DNA of 21,040 bases from DASUXA01 sp036378155 (GTDB lineage: Bacteria > Actinomycetota > Actinomycetes > Mycobacteriales > Micromonosporaceae). A program made the translations under genes and the position numbers. The stretch spans positions 1 through 21,040 of the forward strand of contig DASUXA010000108.1 of assembly GCA_036378155.1 (NCBI GenBank). The letters are read 5' to 3'. The notes beneath the pieces were generated by a model. The model had not been told where the DNA came from, did no database searches, and saw nothing but the letters and a program-made list of their open reading frames with translations. The first letter of the stretch is position 1. Each line of letters begins with the position of its first letter. This document shows, piece after piece, positions 20,945-21,040 of this stretch.

Positions 20945-20950
20945 TACACT
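20945..20950 (+). promoter_or_regulatory. Possible -10 for tRNA-Arg
   Basis: TACACT at 20945-20950 lies 13 bases before the tRNA-Arg 5' end. No -35 is recognisable because that position falls in the tRNA-Ser 3' end, so cotranscription from the tRNA-Ser promoter is equally likely. Confidence 0.3.
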
Positions 20951-20963
20951 GGGCTGGCACCGA

Positions 20964-21039
20964 GCGCCCGTAGCTCAACGGATAGAGCATCTGACTACGG
21001 ATCAGAAGGTTAGGGGTTCGAGTCCCTTCGGGCGCGCCA
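20964..21039 (+). tRNA. tRNA-Arg(ACG)
   Basis: The acceptor stem GCGCCCG (20964-20970) pairs with CGGGCGC (21029-21035); discriminator G21036 is followed by an encoded CCA (21037-21039). The D arm is TAGCTCAACGGATAGAGCA. The anticodon stem-loop TCTGA-CTACGGA-TCAGA has anticodon ACG at 20997-20999, normally deaminated to ICG to read CGU, CGC and CGA. The T loop is GGTTCGAGTCC. The gene ends one base before the window edge. Confidence 0.97.
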
Positions 21040-21040
21040 C

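Overview
This looks like one contiguous piece of core chromosome from a high-GC actinomycete. The base composition, GTG/TTG starts, leaderless-looking promoters and protein families all point to Actinomycetota, and the gene set and style fit Micromonosporales best. That assignment is inference; there is no rRNA or other marker here to fix the genus. pyrE, dedA, fba, a DUF3151 gene and purA lying close together is an arrangement I recall from other actinobacteria, including mycobacteria.

Layout. 1-193: tandem hairpin repeat and a possible promoter. 194-1846 (+): four-helix membrane protein with a Pro/Gly tail, then a short-chain dehydrogenase. 2041-3724 (+): pyrE, an ArsR-family repressor with a metal-type Cys motif, and a class II aldolase/adducin protein whose start lies across a terminator-like hairpin. 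3840-5555 (+): an exported or anchored solute-binding plus VWA protein. 7589-5655 (-): small acidic protein, DUF2127 membrane protein with a zinc-ribbon-like N-terminus, and DedA. 7752-8777 (+): fba (class II fructose-bisphosphate aldolase). 10628-8911 (-): a large LOG-family protein translationally coupled to a DUF6461-type protein, behind a leader with a strong hairpin and next to a CRP-like palindrome. 10834-11253 (+): DUF3151. 13393-11255 (-): a degenerate diacylglycerol-kinase-like protein and a MinD/ParA-like ATPase. 13495-14781 (+): purA. 15982-14891 (-): TDT/SLAC1-type transporter. 17405-16230 (-): exported glycerophosphodiester phosphodiesterase. 17563-18825 (+): purD. 20667-18830 (-): EcsC-like protein with a histone-H1-like Lys/Ala tail, coupled to a Mug-type DNA glycosylase. 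20838-21039 (+): tRNA-Ser(GCU) and tRNA-Arg(ACG).

Most genes are housekeeping: pyrimidine (pyrE) and purine (purA, purD) synthesis, glycolysis (fba), repair (mug-like) and tRNAs. I see no phage, transposon, CRISPR array or canonical defence island. The less ordinary parts are: a repeat family of long hairpins just after fba and purA, both between convergent genes; the LOG/DUF6461 pair with its structured leader; the ParA-like/pseudo-lipid-kinase pair divergent from purA; the arsR-aldolase junction; the H1-tailed EcsC protein coupled to a DNA glycosylase; and strong apparent over-use of the palindrome GGTACC across the window. No intergenic stretch exceeds about 250 bases.
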